Source of the DNA: CAYPPG01 sp964412555
GTDB lineage: Bacteria; Hinthialibacterota; Hinthialibacteria; Hinthialibacterales; Hinthialibacteraceae
Assembly: GCA_964412555.1 (NCBI GenBank)
Contig: CAYPPG010000023.1
Span: 43,881 to 107,880 of the forward strand
Length of the DNA stretch: 64,000 bases
Reading direction: 5' to 3'
The position numbers and the translations under genes were made by a program. The notes under the pieces are model-generated. The model was not told the DNA's origin. It saw nothing but the letters and a program-made list of their open reading frames with translations, and made no database searches. This document shows, piece after piece, positions 27,483 to 36,247 of this stretch; position 1 is the stretch's first letter, and the number at the start of each line of letters is the position of its first letter.

Positions 27483-28663
27483 AACCTTCGGATTCATCTA
27501 ATCAAGTAAATACAAACGAGCTCGATTTTTCTGAGTTGGCCAATGCCATTCAGCTGCGGGAGGGTGTTGACGGCATTACCCGCGCTCTTTGGATTTTGTA
27601 TAGCCAATCTGTGGCTTCGACACGGGAATGGTCGAGAATGCTTCATATTCCAGTACCGGTACTCGCAGCTTTAAGAAGAGAATTGGAAAAACTCGCGGTT
27701 GTGAAATCAGAAGGGAAATTGGAACTATCGGAAGAAGGATATCAATTATTAAGTGAGAAATTCGGGGGAGCCAAAAAACCGAAAAATCAATGTTTGGTTT
27801 GTGGAGGAAGCGGACGGATTTTCCCGCCGGAAGCCATGGAGATTTTGGATGAATTTCGGGAGATCTGTGAAAAACGGCCGGATGTGGATGTGACGTTGGA
27901 TCAGAGTCACGCCACACCAGAAACAGGGATTCGGAAAGCATTGCTGTTGCTCGAAATGGGATTACTCAATCGTTCCATCGTTTTTTTAGGGGACGATGAT
28001 TTCATTTCCATTGCATGTTTATTGGTTCGCCGGCGATTCATGAATAAGGAATCAATAGATGAACCGCTTTATGTTCTGGACGTCGATACGCGATATTTGG
28101 ATATGATTCGCGAAATTTCCAAAAAGGAAATTCAAGTTCAACCTTATGATGTTCGAGAGGAACTGCCAGATGCTTTACAAGGAAAATTCGGGGTGGCAGT
28201 AACCGATCCCGCATATACCAACAATGCTGTGATTGCCTTTGCATACCGCTGTTTATGCGCTGTCCAAAATACCGGCGCGTTTTTTCTTTCCATGCCCATG
28301 CAGGATGCCGAAACAATGGGAAACATTCAATCGAATTTAGTGGAAATGGGATGGGTTGTGCGCGAGATTTACCCTCAATTTAACGAATATTGGGGAGCCT
28401 CGATCCATGCTCATGTTTCAAGCCTGTTTGTATGGGAAAAATGGTTATCCATTCCACCTGATAAATTTAAAGAGTTGCGTTATACTCCTTTTTATACAGG
28501 AGAGTTGCGTTCACCGGGGGGACTGTATGAATGCACTGCTTGCGAAAGCAGCATTCAGGTTGGAGTCAATCAAGAGTATTCAACGGTGAGTGAACTGAAA
28601 AAAAAAGGATGTCCCGAATGCGGGAATACAAAATTTAGACGAATAGGTAAAATAGAAGAGTGA
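27479..28663 (+). CDS. bpsA: Branched-chain polyamine synthase (BpsA, DUF43 aminopropyltransferase) with extra C-terminal zinc ribbon
   Basis: Protein of 394 residues. BpsA transfers aminopropyl groups from decarboxylated SAM to spermidine, making N4-branched polyamines, best known in thermophiles. There is an N-terminal winged-helix region (about 15-95), then the family motifs DQSHATPET (141-149), GDDD (171-174) and DPAYT (243-247, usually DPPYT). CxxC at 105/108 and a C-terminal CxxC pair (352/355 and 378/381) suggest zinc binding. The C-terminal ribbon appears to be an addition to the core enzyme. It overlaps panE by 4 bp. Confidence 0.87.
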   Translation: MKPSDSSNQVNTNELDFSELANAIQLREGVDGITRALWILYSQSVASTREWSRMLHIPVPVLAALRRELEKLAVVKSEGKLELSEEGYQLLSEKFGGAKKPKNQCLVCGGSGRIFPPEAMEILDEFREICEKRPDVDVTLDQSHATPETGIRKALLLLEMGLLNRSIVFLGDDDFISIACLLVRRRFMNKESIDEPLYVLDVDTRYLDMIREISKKEIQVQPYDVREELPDALQGKFGVAVTDPAYTNNAVIAFAYRCLCAVQNTGAFFLSMPMQDAETMGNIQSNLVEMGWVVREIYPQFNEYWGASIHAHVSSLFVWEKWLSIPPDKFKELRYTPFYTGELRSPGGLYECTACESSIQVGVNQEYSTVSELKKKGCPECGNTKFRRIGKIEE

Positions 28664-28714
28664 AAACACTTTCAAAGTAAGAATAGATCCAGCAAACCGA
28701 AGAGGAGATAGATC

Positions 28715-31153
28715 ATGGGGAAAAAAACAAAAGGAATTATTTTAATCGTCATAGCATTAGCTGTAGTCGGCGCCTTGCATCAATTTATCTTTGCTCCCCT
28801 AGAAGCAAGTTATGACCGCTATAACGAGGAATTGCAACGCTTGAGTGGACAGTATAGAAATATCGTGAAAGAAATTCCGAAAGAAAACGATCCACTTGTA
28901 GCAAGCGGACAAATGCCGACGCAAAATGAAATCGCAACGGAAATGGAAAAAGTTTTGAGAGTAATCAATCAAAACAATGAACTCTATCAAGAAAATTTCC
29001 AAGAATTGGATCAAAAATTGAAAATCATTGAGCATTTTGATCCGGAGAAAGATTACAAAAGTGAAATTCTAAATGAAATTGATAGAATGGAACAGTTGGA
29101 ACGGAACAGCGCAATTACCAAACTACGAGTTTCCAGCGCATGGGGAGTGAATATCGGCATTGAAGATGGCCGATTCGGGACAGGATTTCATGCGGAAAGA
29201 GGAAACTCAATGGCCTTTTACAATCTGCCTACCAGCAAGGTCATCAATCCCAGACAGGGTACGGTGGAATTTTATGTCAAGCCGGATTGGGATCCGACGG
29301 ATATGGAACAGAAATACAAAGCGATGTTTATCGCTGTTGCCAAACAAAAAATGACGAGAGAGCGAATCGAACAACTCGTTGAAGGAAAAACCGATGATCG
29401 CGGTCAACCGCTGAATGCCAATATGATCGTGGGAATGGGTCCCGGTCCCTTTGAACGTGAATGTGTCGTGGCCATTTATAAAGGAGAAGGTCCGACATTG
29501 ACGTTCGAATTAAAAGATTATGTGAAACAGTCGAGCCGCGTGACTGCTTATATTCAAGATTGGAAACCCGATCAATGGTATCACGTAGCCGCTGTATGGG
29601 ATGGAAAACAACAGGCATTGTATATCAATGGCCGCAATCGGGGAATTCCATTTGGCGGTGGTATATCGATTCGCAGCGCCCAAGATACGGAAGAAATGGA
29701 CTTGCTCGGAGACGCCATGCTCAGCGCCTATGGAATGGGGGGCATGATGGGTGGCATGGGTATGATGGGCGGCATGGGCATGATGGGTGGCATGGGTATG
29801 ATGGGTGGCATGGGTATGATGGGCGGTATGGGCATGATGGGTGGCGGTGGAGTTTCCCGTTTTGGAGCCGGACCGACTACAGGCCAAACATTGACACAAA
29901 ATATATCCGTACCCACCGACCTGATTGGATTTTTCCTTGGCGCGGATGAAAACGGTGATTTCACCGCAGAATGTGTATTTGATGATCTGCGCATTCAGAA
30001 TGGAGTGAATACGAATTTTTCTATTGGTGAGGAAACGAATGCCAACAGCAACACTTTGTTGGTCGATAATTTTGAAGACGATCTTCCCGATCCATCTACC
30101 CTTCCCGGTTTATTGGCGGAAACCAAAACCGTCCAAAATTCGATGAATCTACCCGGTATGGCGCCGTCCGTCCGAGAATTGTTTCAATTTCGATATGATA
30201 TGTTGAAACACTCGTTTGGTTTGGATGACACATACCTCGATGAAGGGAATCCGACCGTAAAAGTGATTCGCGAATTGTATGTAATGGATTATATTCGTAA
30301 AAACAGCACTGGCATAACATTCCCCTATTTACGAGGTCTCTTAACCATCAAAGGAGAAGAACATGAACAAAAAGACCGCTTGCACCGGATCGTAGAATAT
30401 CAAAGACTTTGCTACGATTTGGCGGAAGAGGCGGTAAAAAGTCAACTCATCGCCATCACGGATGTTATCAATAAAGGCCAGAGTTATAACGTCAATGACC
30501 AGGAATTAGCCAATTATTTCCAAACCAAATTAAACAGCCTGCGTGAAGAAGTCATGGGGCCTTATGGTTTAGGCGCCATCGGGGGAGGTATGTACGGCAT
30601 GGGCATGATGGGTGGCATGGGTATGATGGGCGGCATGGGGGGTATGGGCGGTATGGGGGGCATGGGCGGTATGGGTGGCATGGGTATGATGGGTGGCGGA
30701 ATGATGGGTGGCGGAATGATGGGTATGGGTGTCCCACCCTACAATCCCCAAACCGGAGAAGACTGGGCATCCAAAGAAGAAGCCTTGCAATGGAAAGAAG
30801 ATTTGGATGCGAAAAAAGATACTTTATTGAAATATTTAAAGGTCAATAAAGATGGATTGATTCCGGATGAAGTCATCACCGAGTACAACAAACAGATGGA
30901 AGAACAAGACATGGATTATTACATCAAACGGTCTCTTGAACTTCATTTTCTGGCCGATTATCGTTCAACGATGAAATTTTTCTACAACCTTGAATTCGGC
31001 GAACGTTTCAATACCTTGAATCGTATTGTCATGGAAAACCAAGAAAATGAAGTCGTGAAAGTGAACTGTGATGTAGAAAGTCATTTCTTGAAAGACATCA
31101 CCGAAGAAGAACAGGCAAAAATGGGAGAAGGAACACAAATCGGAATGCGATAA
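28715..31153 (+). CDS. Membrane-anchored LamG protein with two Met-Gly-rich blocks
   Basis: Protein of 812 residues: one N-terminal transmembrane helix (about 7-27), a PilO-like coiled-coil stretch (about 30-130), a LamG/concanavalin-type domain (about 140-320, ending in WYHVAAVWDGKQQALYINGR), then a pure Gly/Met block of GGMGMM units at about 340-379. A helical region follows with a second Met/Gly block at about 623-672, then an acidic helical C-terminus. GAGGAG precedes the ATG. I know no described protein with this layout. Location should be periplasmic. Function unknown: metal binding, self-association or a sticky low-complexity segment are possible. Confidence 0.8.
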   Translation: MGKKTKGIILIVIALAVVGALHQFIFAPLEASYDRYNEELQRLSGQYRNIVKEIPKENDPLVASGQMPTQNEIATEMEKVLRVINQNNELYQENFQELDQKLKIIEHFDPEKDYKSEILNEIDRMEQLERNSAITKLRVSSAWGVNIGIEDGRFGTGFHAERGNSMAFYNLPTSKVINPRQGTVEFYVKPDWDPTDMEQKYKAMFIAVAKQKMTRERIEQLVEGKTDDRGQPLNANMIVGMGPGPFERECVVAIYKGEGPTLTFELKDYVKQSSRVTAYIQDWKPDQWYHVAAVWDGKQQALYINGRNRGIPFGGGISIRSAQDTEEMDLLGDAMLSAYGMGGMMGGMGMMGGMGMMGGMGMMGGMGMMGGMGMMGGGGVSRFGAGPTTGQTLTQNISVPTDLIGFFLGADENGDFTAECVFDDLRIQNGVNTNFSIGEETNANSNTLLVDNFEDDLPDPSTLPGLLAETKTVQNSMNLPGMAPSVRELFQFRYDMLKHSFGLDDTYLDEGNPTVKVIRELYVMDYIRKNSTGITFPYLRGLLTIKGEEHEQKDRLHRIVEYQRLCYDLAEEAVKSQLIAITDVINKGQSYNVNDQELANYFQTKLNSLREEVMGPYGLGAIGGGMYGMGMMGGMGMMGGMGGMGGMGGMGGMGGMGMMGGGMMGGGMMGMGVPPYNPQTGEDWASKEEALQWKEDLDAKKDTLLKYLKVNKDGLIPDEVITEYNKQMEEQDMDYYIKRSLELHFLADYRSTMKFFYNLEFGERFNTLNRIVMENQENEVVKVNCDVESHFLKDITEEEQAKMGEGTQIGMR
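29732..29851 (+). repeat. Tandem 18-bp repeat coding GGMGMM, block 1
   Basis: About five near-perfect copies of GGCATGGGTATGATGGGT, differing only at synonymous glycine third positions. The low divergence suggests recent slippage or homogenisation. Confidence 0.9.
30582..30732 (+). repeat. Met/Gly coding repeat, block 2
   Basis: About 150 bp of GGN and ATG codons with mixed GGMGMM, GGMGGM and GGGMMG units, less regular than block 1 but of the same composition. The two blocks lie 730 bp apart in the same gene, so recombination between them could delete the middle of the protein. Confidence 0.9.
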
Positions 31154-31208
31154 TTTTCTCAAGTTTTAGTTTGTACTGATAATGTTTTTAAAAAATTCTG
31201 TTCACAAT

Positions 31209-31241
31209 CAAAAGGGTACACATTTGGTGTGCCCTTTTTAT
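31209..31241 (+). terminator. Terminator between the LamG gene and dacB
   Basis: AAAGGGTACACA (31211-31222) pairs, with one bulge, with TGTGCCCTTT, followed by TTTTATAT. It separates the two transcripts. Confidence 0.75.
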
Positions 31242-31283
31242 ATCCTGATGATAAATTGGAATAAAAATCTGGGAGGAGGTTGT

Positions 31284-32735
31284 ATGAGCCGGTATGGAAT
31301 CCTGTATTTCATCCTGATGAGTTGGATGATTTCTTTCTGCTCAGCGGAAACGGTTTTGAAATCTCGTTTGGAGACGATTTTTCATGAAGAAAGCCCAACC
31401 GATGCGCAATGGAGTGTTCATGTTGTCGAAAAAAATGAGAAAAAAACACTGTTTCAACATGCTCCGAATCGAAGATTGATCCCCGCTTCCAATGTCAAAT
31501 TGCCGATCTGCGCCGCTGCATTATTGCGTTTAGGAGCAACGTTCACGTATCAAACACGGCTCTATATAACAGGACAACAATCGGGGAATCATTTGGATGG
31601 CAACATTATCGTTGTCGGCCAAGGTGATCCCAGCATTGGTGGACGATTTAACGGAGGAGATATCACTTATCTTTTCCGGCAATGGGCGGTGAAGTTGAAG
31701 CAGGCGAATATCACGTCCGTTTCGGGGGATGTAATTGGTGTCGATGATGAGTTCGACGATGAACGAATCGGATTGAATTGGCATCCGGATGATTATGTCG
31801 AGTGGTATGCCGCCGAAATCAGCGCTTTGTCATTCAATGACGGTTGTATCGATGTGATCGTCAAGGGGGCTTCGCGGGCTGGCAGGCCTGCCAGTATCAC
31901 TTTTGATCCACTCACAAAATATATGTCATTGAAGGGTGGAGTGCGAACAGTTGCGAGCCGGAATGCGGAGCGGGGGACCGTTTTCAAGCGCGAACCGGGA
32001 TCACGAATCCTTCAAATCAGCGCCGCCATCCGGCCGAAACGTCAATGGACACGATGGGCTTCTGTCCCTAATCCTACTCTTTATTTCGTAACGGTTTTGA
32101 AAGAAACCCTAGAGAAAGAGGGAATTCGCATATCCGGAAAGCCAGGCGATGCAGATGAAATCAAACCGATCAGCAATCCGGAAACGTGGCGGGAAATCGC
32201 CGTGCACAATTCCCCTCCCTTATCTCAACTCGTCGAAGTGTGTTTGAAAAACAGTCAAAATTTATATGCCGAACATTTTTTCAAAACTGTAGGCGCAAAA
32301 GAATACGGAGTTGGAAGTCTTCAAACCGGAGCAGCTGCGGTAAAGGATATTCTTTTTCGTCATGGGTGTGACTTTGATCGGCAATACTTGGCGGATGGAT
32401 CCGGACTTTCGCGGGAAAATCGTTTGAGCGCCGATGCACTTACAAATGTTTTACAGGCGATAAACCAATCTCCTTTTGCCGAAGAACTGAACGAGGCATT
32501 ACCGCTCGCCGGAGTGGATGGAACACTGGAAAGAAGAATGAGAGGCACTGGCGCTTACAAACATGTACGAGCCAAGACCGGTACCCTTTCCGGCGTTCGA
32601 GCGCTTTCCGGCTATATTTATGCAAAAAGTGGAAAAACCTATCTATTCGCAATGATTGCCAACGGCCCACGTTCCGCTTATCGCTTTAGCCGAATTATGG
32701 ATGATGTATGTGAAGCCGTTGTCGAAACGGGATGA
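31284..32735 (+). CDS. dacB: D-alanyl-D-alanine carboxypeptidase/endopeptidase (PBP4, peptidase S13)
   Basis: Protein of 483 residues from the ATG at 31284, which follows GGGAGGAGGT; an in-frame ATG at 31182 would put the signal peptide deep inside the protein and overlap the terminator. It has a Sec signal peptide, the catalytic SNVK (Ser69, Lys72) in IPASNVKLP, the SQN motif (KNSQNLYAEH) and the KTG motif (VRAKTGTLSG). PBP4 trims pentapeptides and cuts D-Ala-mDAP crosslinks in periplasmic peptidoglycan. Length is normal for the family. Confidence 0.93.
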   Translation: MSRYGILYFILMSWMISFCSAETVLKSRLETIFHEESPTDAQWSVHVVEKNEKKTLFQHAPNRRLIPASNVKLPICAAALLRLGATFTYQTRLYITGQQSGNHLDGNIIVVGQGDPSIGGRFNGGDITYLFRQWAVKLKQANITSVSGDVIGVDDEFDDERIGLNWHPDDYVEWYAAEISALSFNDGCIDVIVKGASRAGRPASITFDPLTKYMSLKGGVRTVASRNAERGTVFKREPGSRILQISAAIRPKRQWTRWASVPNPTLYFVTVLKETLEKEGIRISGKPGDADEIKPISNPETWREIAVHNSPPLSQLVEVCLKNSQNLYAEHFFKTVGAKEYGVGSLQTGAAAVKDILFRHGCDFDRQYLADGSGLSRENRLSADALTNVLQAINQSPFAEELNEALPLAGVDGTLERRMRGTGAYKHVRAKTGTLSGVRALSGYIYAKSGKTYLFAMIANGPRSAYRFSRIMDDVCEAVVETG

Positions 32736-32741
32736 GGGAAC

Positions 32742-33182
32742 GTGGGTATTCATCTCGAATTCAAGGATCATAGACAAGGGGGGAAACAAGCTCTCCAACA
32801 AGGAGAAGTGAGTTTCGGCGATTATTCCCAATCGACTCATTTGGGGAGTTGCATCAGCATCGTCGTACTCTCCATGCATCAAAATTTGGGTGGATTATCC
32901 CATATCGTCGGAAGAAAAACCAACTTTGGAGCCTATAATTTTGTCGAGGAAGTGTTGGATTATTTTACCGGACTGGAACAACGATACGGTCCTTTTGAAT
33001 ATTATGTGGCAGGAGGAGCGGAATCCTGCCGGTTTGTCTTGGATGAAGTCGAACGTGAATTCCGCCATCGGTCAATTCCCTATACAAAATTGGATGTTTT
33101 AGGGATGTTTTATCGAAATCTCCTTCTCGTACCGACAACGAGAACATTATACATCCACAAAAAACCGTTCTTCGGTGATTGA
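32742..33182 (+). CDS. CheD-like glutamine deamidase, orphan
   Basis: Protein of 146 residues. It has the CheD core: HLGSCISIVVL with Cys37 and GGLSHIV with His54. The Cys-to-His spacing of 17 equals that of Thermotoga CheD (Cys27/His44). A Ser sits six residues before the Cys, where CheD has its catalytic Thr. AGGAES fits the usual GGA segment. CheD deamidates chemoreceptor glutamines and binds CheC. No chemotaxis gene is in the window, so the target is unknown. The start is GTG at 32742 after GAGGGA, 6 bp behind dacB. Confidence 0.72.
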   Translation: MGIHLEFKDHRQGGKQALQQGEVSFGDYSQSTHLGSCISIVVLSMHQNLGGLSHIVGRKTNFGAYNFVEEVLDYFTGLEQRYGPFEYYVAGGAESCRFVLDEVEREFRHRSIPYTKLDVLGMFYRNLLLVPTTRTLYIHKKPFFGD

Positions 33183-33188
33183 AACCTA

Positions 33189-34925
33189 TCAATTTCCGGA
33201 AATAATCGGCAATACGAGATGCGAGGGGTGAACGGCATTGTGGAGTATGTTTTGCACAGCCTTTTGTAATTCCGTATCGGAACCGAAGGACTTTCCCGTA
33301 TTGGGATTCCGATCGAAGCGTGGAAAATTACTGCTGGATAGTTCCACCCCAATGCGATGTCCGGGCAAAAATACATTACTTGTAACCCACAGATCGATTT
33401 CATAACGATAGATTTTATTCGGTTCGATGAGCGTCGGTTGTGTAAACGATTCACGATACCGCGCACGGATAATTCCTTCACAAAGGTTGATGGCTCTTCC
33501 GTCCGGATGGACATCGACTAATTTTGCAGTGAAATCCGTGTCTTTTCCGGTCGAAGAAGCATAGAGAACCATTTTGACCGGCCCGGTCACTTCCAGTTCT
33601 TCATGCATTGGCTCGCTGGTGTACACCAGAATGTCTTCCCTTTGTTCAATTTCACTTTGATCGTATGGTCCGGCAGGAATTCCGAATAAGTTGTTTCCCC
33701 CATGAGAAGGAACCGGATTATTCGGATCATACGTAAAGGTGTCTTGTGGTTCTTGCAAGGGAGGACGAGTATCGAGCGTTCCATCTCCACTCGAAGAATT
33801 CGCATCACCGCCGCTGTGGATGTAATAATTTGTGTATTGGGTTCGTTTCAGAGGCCATTCTCTTTCTCCACGCCATTCGTTTTTCCCCATGACAAAAATA
33901 TAATACGGCGGCCAATCTTCGACACCGGTTTCTTGGTGTTTCAACCAATAGTCATACCATTTCAGTTGGATTTCATCGACGTTCAACGTAGCGTCCGCTC
34001 CAAAATCCATTTCACCAACCTTGCCATCTTTGCTGATCCCATGTGTCCAAGGACCGATGATAGCGAATTGGTTGCGGCGAATCGGAAAATCTTTCGATTC
34101 GTGACGAACGCGGCTGATCATTTCAAGAGTTGCCTTTGAAAAGATATCATACCAACCACCGATGTTCAAAATGGGTATTGTGATCTTATCGTATCGCTCT
34201 TTGATACTTCTTTCTTTCCAATACTCGTCATCAGACGGATGAGCAACCCAATCCCGTAGGAAAAAGATTTCCCGGCCAATGAATGTATCCCACGTTTGAA
34301 GGGGCAAATGAAGAAATCCTTTTTCCCAATCGATTTCCGGATTTTCTCCCGGCGGCATTGTAACCAAGGTTCCCCATCCCATTGCCAAGGCGAGTTGAAA
34401 CGCTCCACCGACATAGGTTACGTCATGATACGCGTCATTGAAAGGAACAACAGGAACCATTGTTTTGAGAAACTCGCTTTGATACAGCGAGGAAATCCAC
34501 TGTGTAAAACCGACATAGGAACCGCCCATGGTGCCGATTTTTCCATTGCACCATTCTTGCCGGCCAATCCATTCCTGCGTGTCATAGCCGTCTTGGGCGT
34601 CATCCCGGAAAGGATCCCATACGCCCTCCGAATCGAATCGGCCGCGGGTGTCCTGTGAAACGAGAGCGTATCCCTTCGACGCATAAAAATTATCGTCCCC
34701 CTCTCCTTTGTCATAAGGGGTTCGAATCAAGATCGTCGGAAAAGGACCTTCCGCCTTGGGTAAGAAAATATTGGCGGCAAGTCTGACACCATCCCGCATA
34801 GGAATCATGACATTTTTGTGAACTTCGACTTCATATTCCTGTGCACGTGGAATTTGTGTGACCGTAAACAACAAAATTGCGATAAGATGAAACCACTTCA
34901 CTTTGATGACACAATGTTTCGGCAT
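33189..34925 (-). CDS. Exported CocE/NonD-family hydrolase (peptidase S15-like)
   Basis: Alpha/beta hydrolase of about 578 residues with a signal peptide. It contains MIPMRDGVRLAANIFLP, YDKGEGDDNFYASKGYALVSQDTRGR (spread over its first 110 residues), the nucleophile elbow GGSYVG and a C-terminal jelly-roll domain typical of X-Pro dipeptidyl-peptidase C-terminal regions. It hydrolyses esters or acyl-peptides; the substrate is unknown. An in-frame ATG at 34937 exists, but ATG 34925 has GGAG 6 bases upstream. It converges with the CheD-like gene. Confidence 0.88.
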   Translation of the reverse strand: MPKHCVIKVKWFHLIAILLFTVTQIPRAQEYEVEVHKNVMIPMRDGVRLAANIFLPKAEGPFPTILIRTPYDKGEGDDNFYASKGYALVSQDTRGRFDSEGVWDPFRDDAQDGYDTQEWIGRQEWCNGKIGTMGGSYVGFTQWISSLYQSEFLKTMVPVVPFNDAYHDVTYVGGAFQLALAMGWGTLVTMPPGENPEIDWEKGFLHLPLQTWDTFIGREIFFLRDWVAHPSDDEYWKERSIKERYDKITIPILNIGGWYDIFSKATLEMISRVRHESKDFPIRRNQFAIIGPWTHGISKDGKVGEMDFGADATLNVDEIQLKWYDYWLKHQETGVEDWPPYYIFVMGKNEWRGEREWPLKRTQYTNYYIHSGGDANSSSGDGTLDTRPPLQEPQDTFTYDPNNPVPSHGGNNLFGIPAGPYDQSEIEQREDILVYTSEPMHEELEVTGPVKMVLYASSTGKDTDFTAKLVDVHPDGRAINLCEGIIRARYRESFTQPTLIEPNKIYRYEIDLWVTSNVFLPGHRIGVELSSSNFPRFDRNPNTGKSFGSDTELQKAVQNILHNAVHPSHLVLPIISGN

Positions 34926-35037
34926 ATTCGTCTCCATTCAAGTAAGAAAAAGATTAAGTATTTGTATCATAGCGATCGGATTGCATTTGTCTCCTTTGTA
35001 AGAGATTGGAGGGGAAGTCTTTTTTTAAAATATTTCA

Positions 35038-36072
35038 TTATCCAAACCAGGGCCGGGCTCGTTCGCTTCGCTTCCCCAGAATCTTTTTGGCGATTATGGC
35101 GTCTTCACGAACTTGAAAATCAAACATTCCCGCGCAAATGAAATCCGCTCCGTTTTCATATGCGTATTGAAAAGCGTGCTTCGGATGGATCGCTCCGGCT
35201 GCCATCACTTTAAATGCAATCCATGGCCGCTTGACTTTTTGCATAAATTCAATGGTTTCTTCCGGTTCGGTACACCAAACATTGTCGTGTGTTCTCCCTG
35301 TACTGACGTGAAATTTCTCCCAAGGATCGTTTCCCGGATTGAAGGTCCAATAGTCTCGTCCATGCAACGTTTTCAGATAGAAATCGGGTATTAAACCGGC
35401 TCTCTCACAAGCAACCGGCACTTCGAGCGAATGTCCTCCAATCCCAGCGATTACTTTGTGTTGTTTGATGCACTCTAAGGCTTCTTCCAATAAATCGAGC
35501 CGCTTTTCTTTCACCAGACGGTCGGCGACATTTCCTTGAATATAAGCACCTATCGCGCCATTATCGATCGCCCGCTCGATATCCGTACGAAAATTTTGAA
35601 TGTCCATATTTCGCGGCTTGATCTGTACGATCCACTGCAATTTCCAACCACGGTCTTTCCAGTATGTATTGATCAGACGAATGACTTGATCATCCAATCG
35701 AAGTATGGCCGTGTTGATGCCACACTCCTCTGATAATTCCCAGGTTTCGAATATCTTCTCATCCGAGAAATAGTTTTTAACCAAAGGAGAGACATAGATC
35801 AAATCGCGGCTATGGGCGATCCCGCTGGTGAGATTCCCACCGACAATCAGCCGAGTGACATGAATATTTCCAATCTTCCCCATCGGCATATTCTCTGCCG
35901 ATTCGAATGCGAGTTTCTTGGGAGATGGTTTTCGTTCTTTAGCTAACAGGTTTCGCTCTTCATAACTGAATCCCAGGAGGGCGCCCGACGAAGCAGCGAT
36001 TGATTGATGGAAAAATTTTCGCCGATTGATATCGTGTTCATTCGTTTGTGTCAGTCGTTCTTTTTCCGGCAT
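35038..36072 (-). CDS. Tat-exported aldo/keto-reductase-like TIM-barrel protein
   Basis: Protein of 344 residues with a Tat signal (INRRKFFHQSIAASSGALLG, residues 15-34). The rest is a TIM-barrel-like protein resembling the predicted aldo/keto-reductase relatives common in planctomycete-type genomes (MPMGKIGNIHVTRLIVGGN start, GAYIQGNVADRL, VAGIGGHSLEVP, FKVMAAGAIHPKHAF). A catalytic Tyr/Lys pair cannot be confirmed. The role is unknown; carbohydrate oxidoreduction in the periplasm is plausible. ATG with GGAG at a 7-base spacing. Confidence 0.7.
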   Translation of the reverse strand: MPEKERLTQTNEHDINRRKFFHQSIAASSGALLGFSYEERNLLAKERKPSPKKLAFESAENMPMGKIGNIHVTRLIVGGNLTSGIAHSRDLIYVSPLVKNYFSDEKIFETWELSEECGINTAILRLDDQVIRLINTYWKDRGWKLQWIVQIKPRNMDIQNFRTDIERAIDNGAIGAYIQGNVADRLVKEKRLDLLEEALECIKQHKVIAGIGGHSLEVPVACERAGLIPDFYLKTLHGRDYWTFNPGNDPWEKFHVSTGRTHDNVWCTEPEETIEFMQKVKRPWIAFKVMAAGAIHPKHAFQYAYENGADFICAGMFDFQVREDAIIAKKILGKRSERARPWFG

Positions 36073-36162
36073 TGTTCATCTCCAGTGGGTGTTACTTCAT
36101 TCAAAAGAAAGAATTCACGTTTAATTTCTGGGGTTTTGGATGATACGATATTGAACTAGCAT

Positions 36163-36210
36163 AATTGTGCAGACAGGATGTCCGCACCACAATTTTTAAC
36201 TTTTTGCCAT
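36163..36210. repeat. Dispersed hairpin repeat (AATTGTGCAGACAGGATGTC type), copy 1
   Basis: About 45 bp nearly identical to 48133-48180, including the trailing CTTTTTGCC. The core GTGC-A-GACA-GGA-TGTC-C-GCAC folds as a hairpin, and the outer TTGTG...CACAA arms extend it. It lies in the gap between two minus-strand genes. Coordinates are accurate to a base or two. Confidence 0.75.
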
Positions 36211-36247
36211 TGCATAATTAAAGGCAATCGTTCACGATTCTGATGAA

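Noticed and set aside
29510..29994. His-rich frames (HAHHTHATHH type) opposite the Gly-Met block, and a similar frame at 30552-30790
   Set aside because: They are the complement of the ATG/GGN repeats, not independent metal-binding proteins.
34710..34735. GGTTCGAATC resembling a tRNA T-loop
   Set aside because: It is inside the S15-type hydrolase gene and no cloverleaf can be drawn around it.
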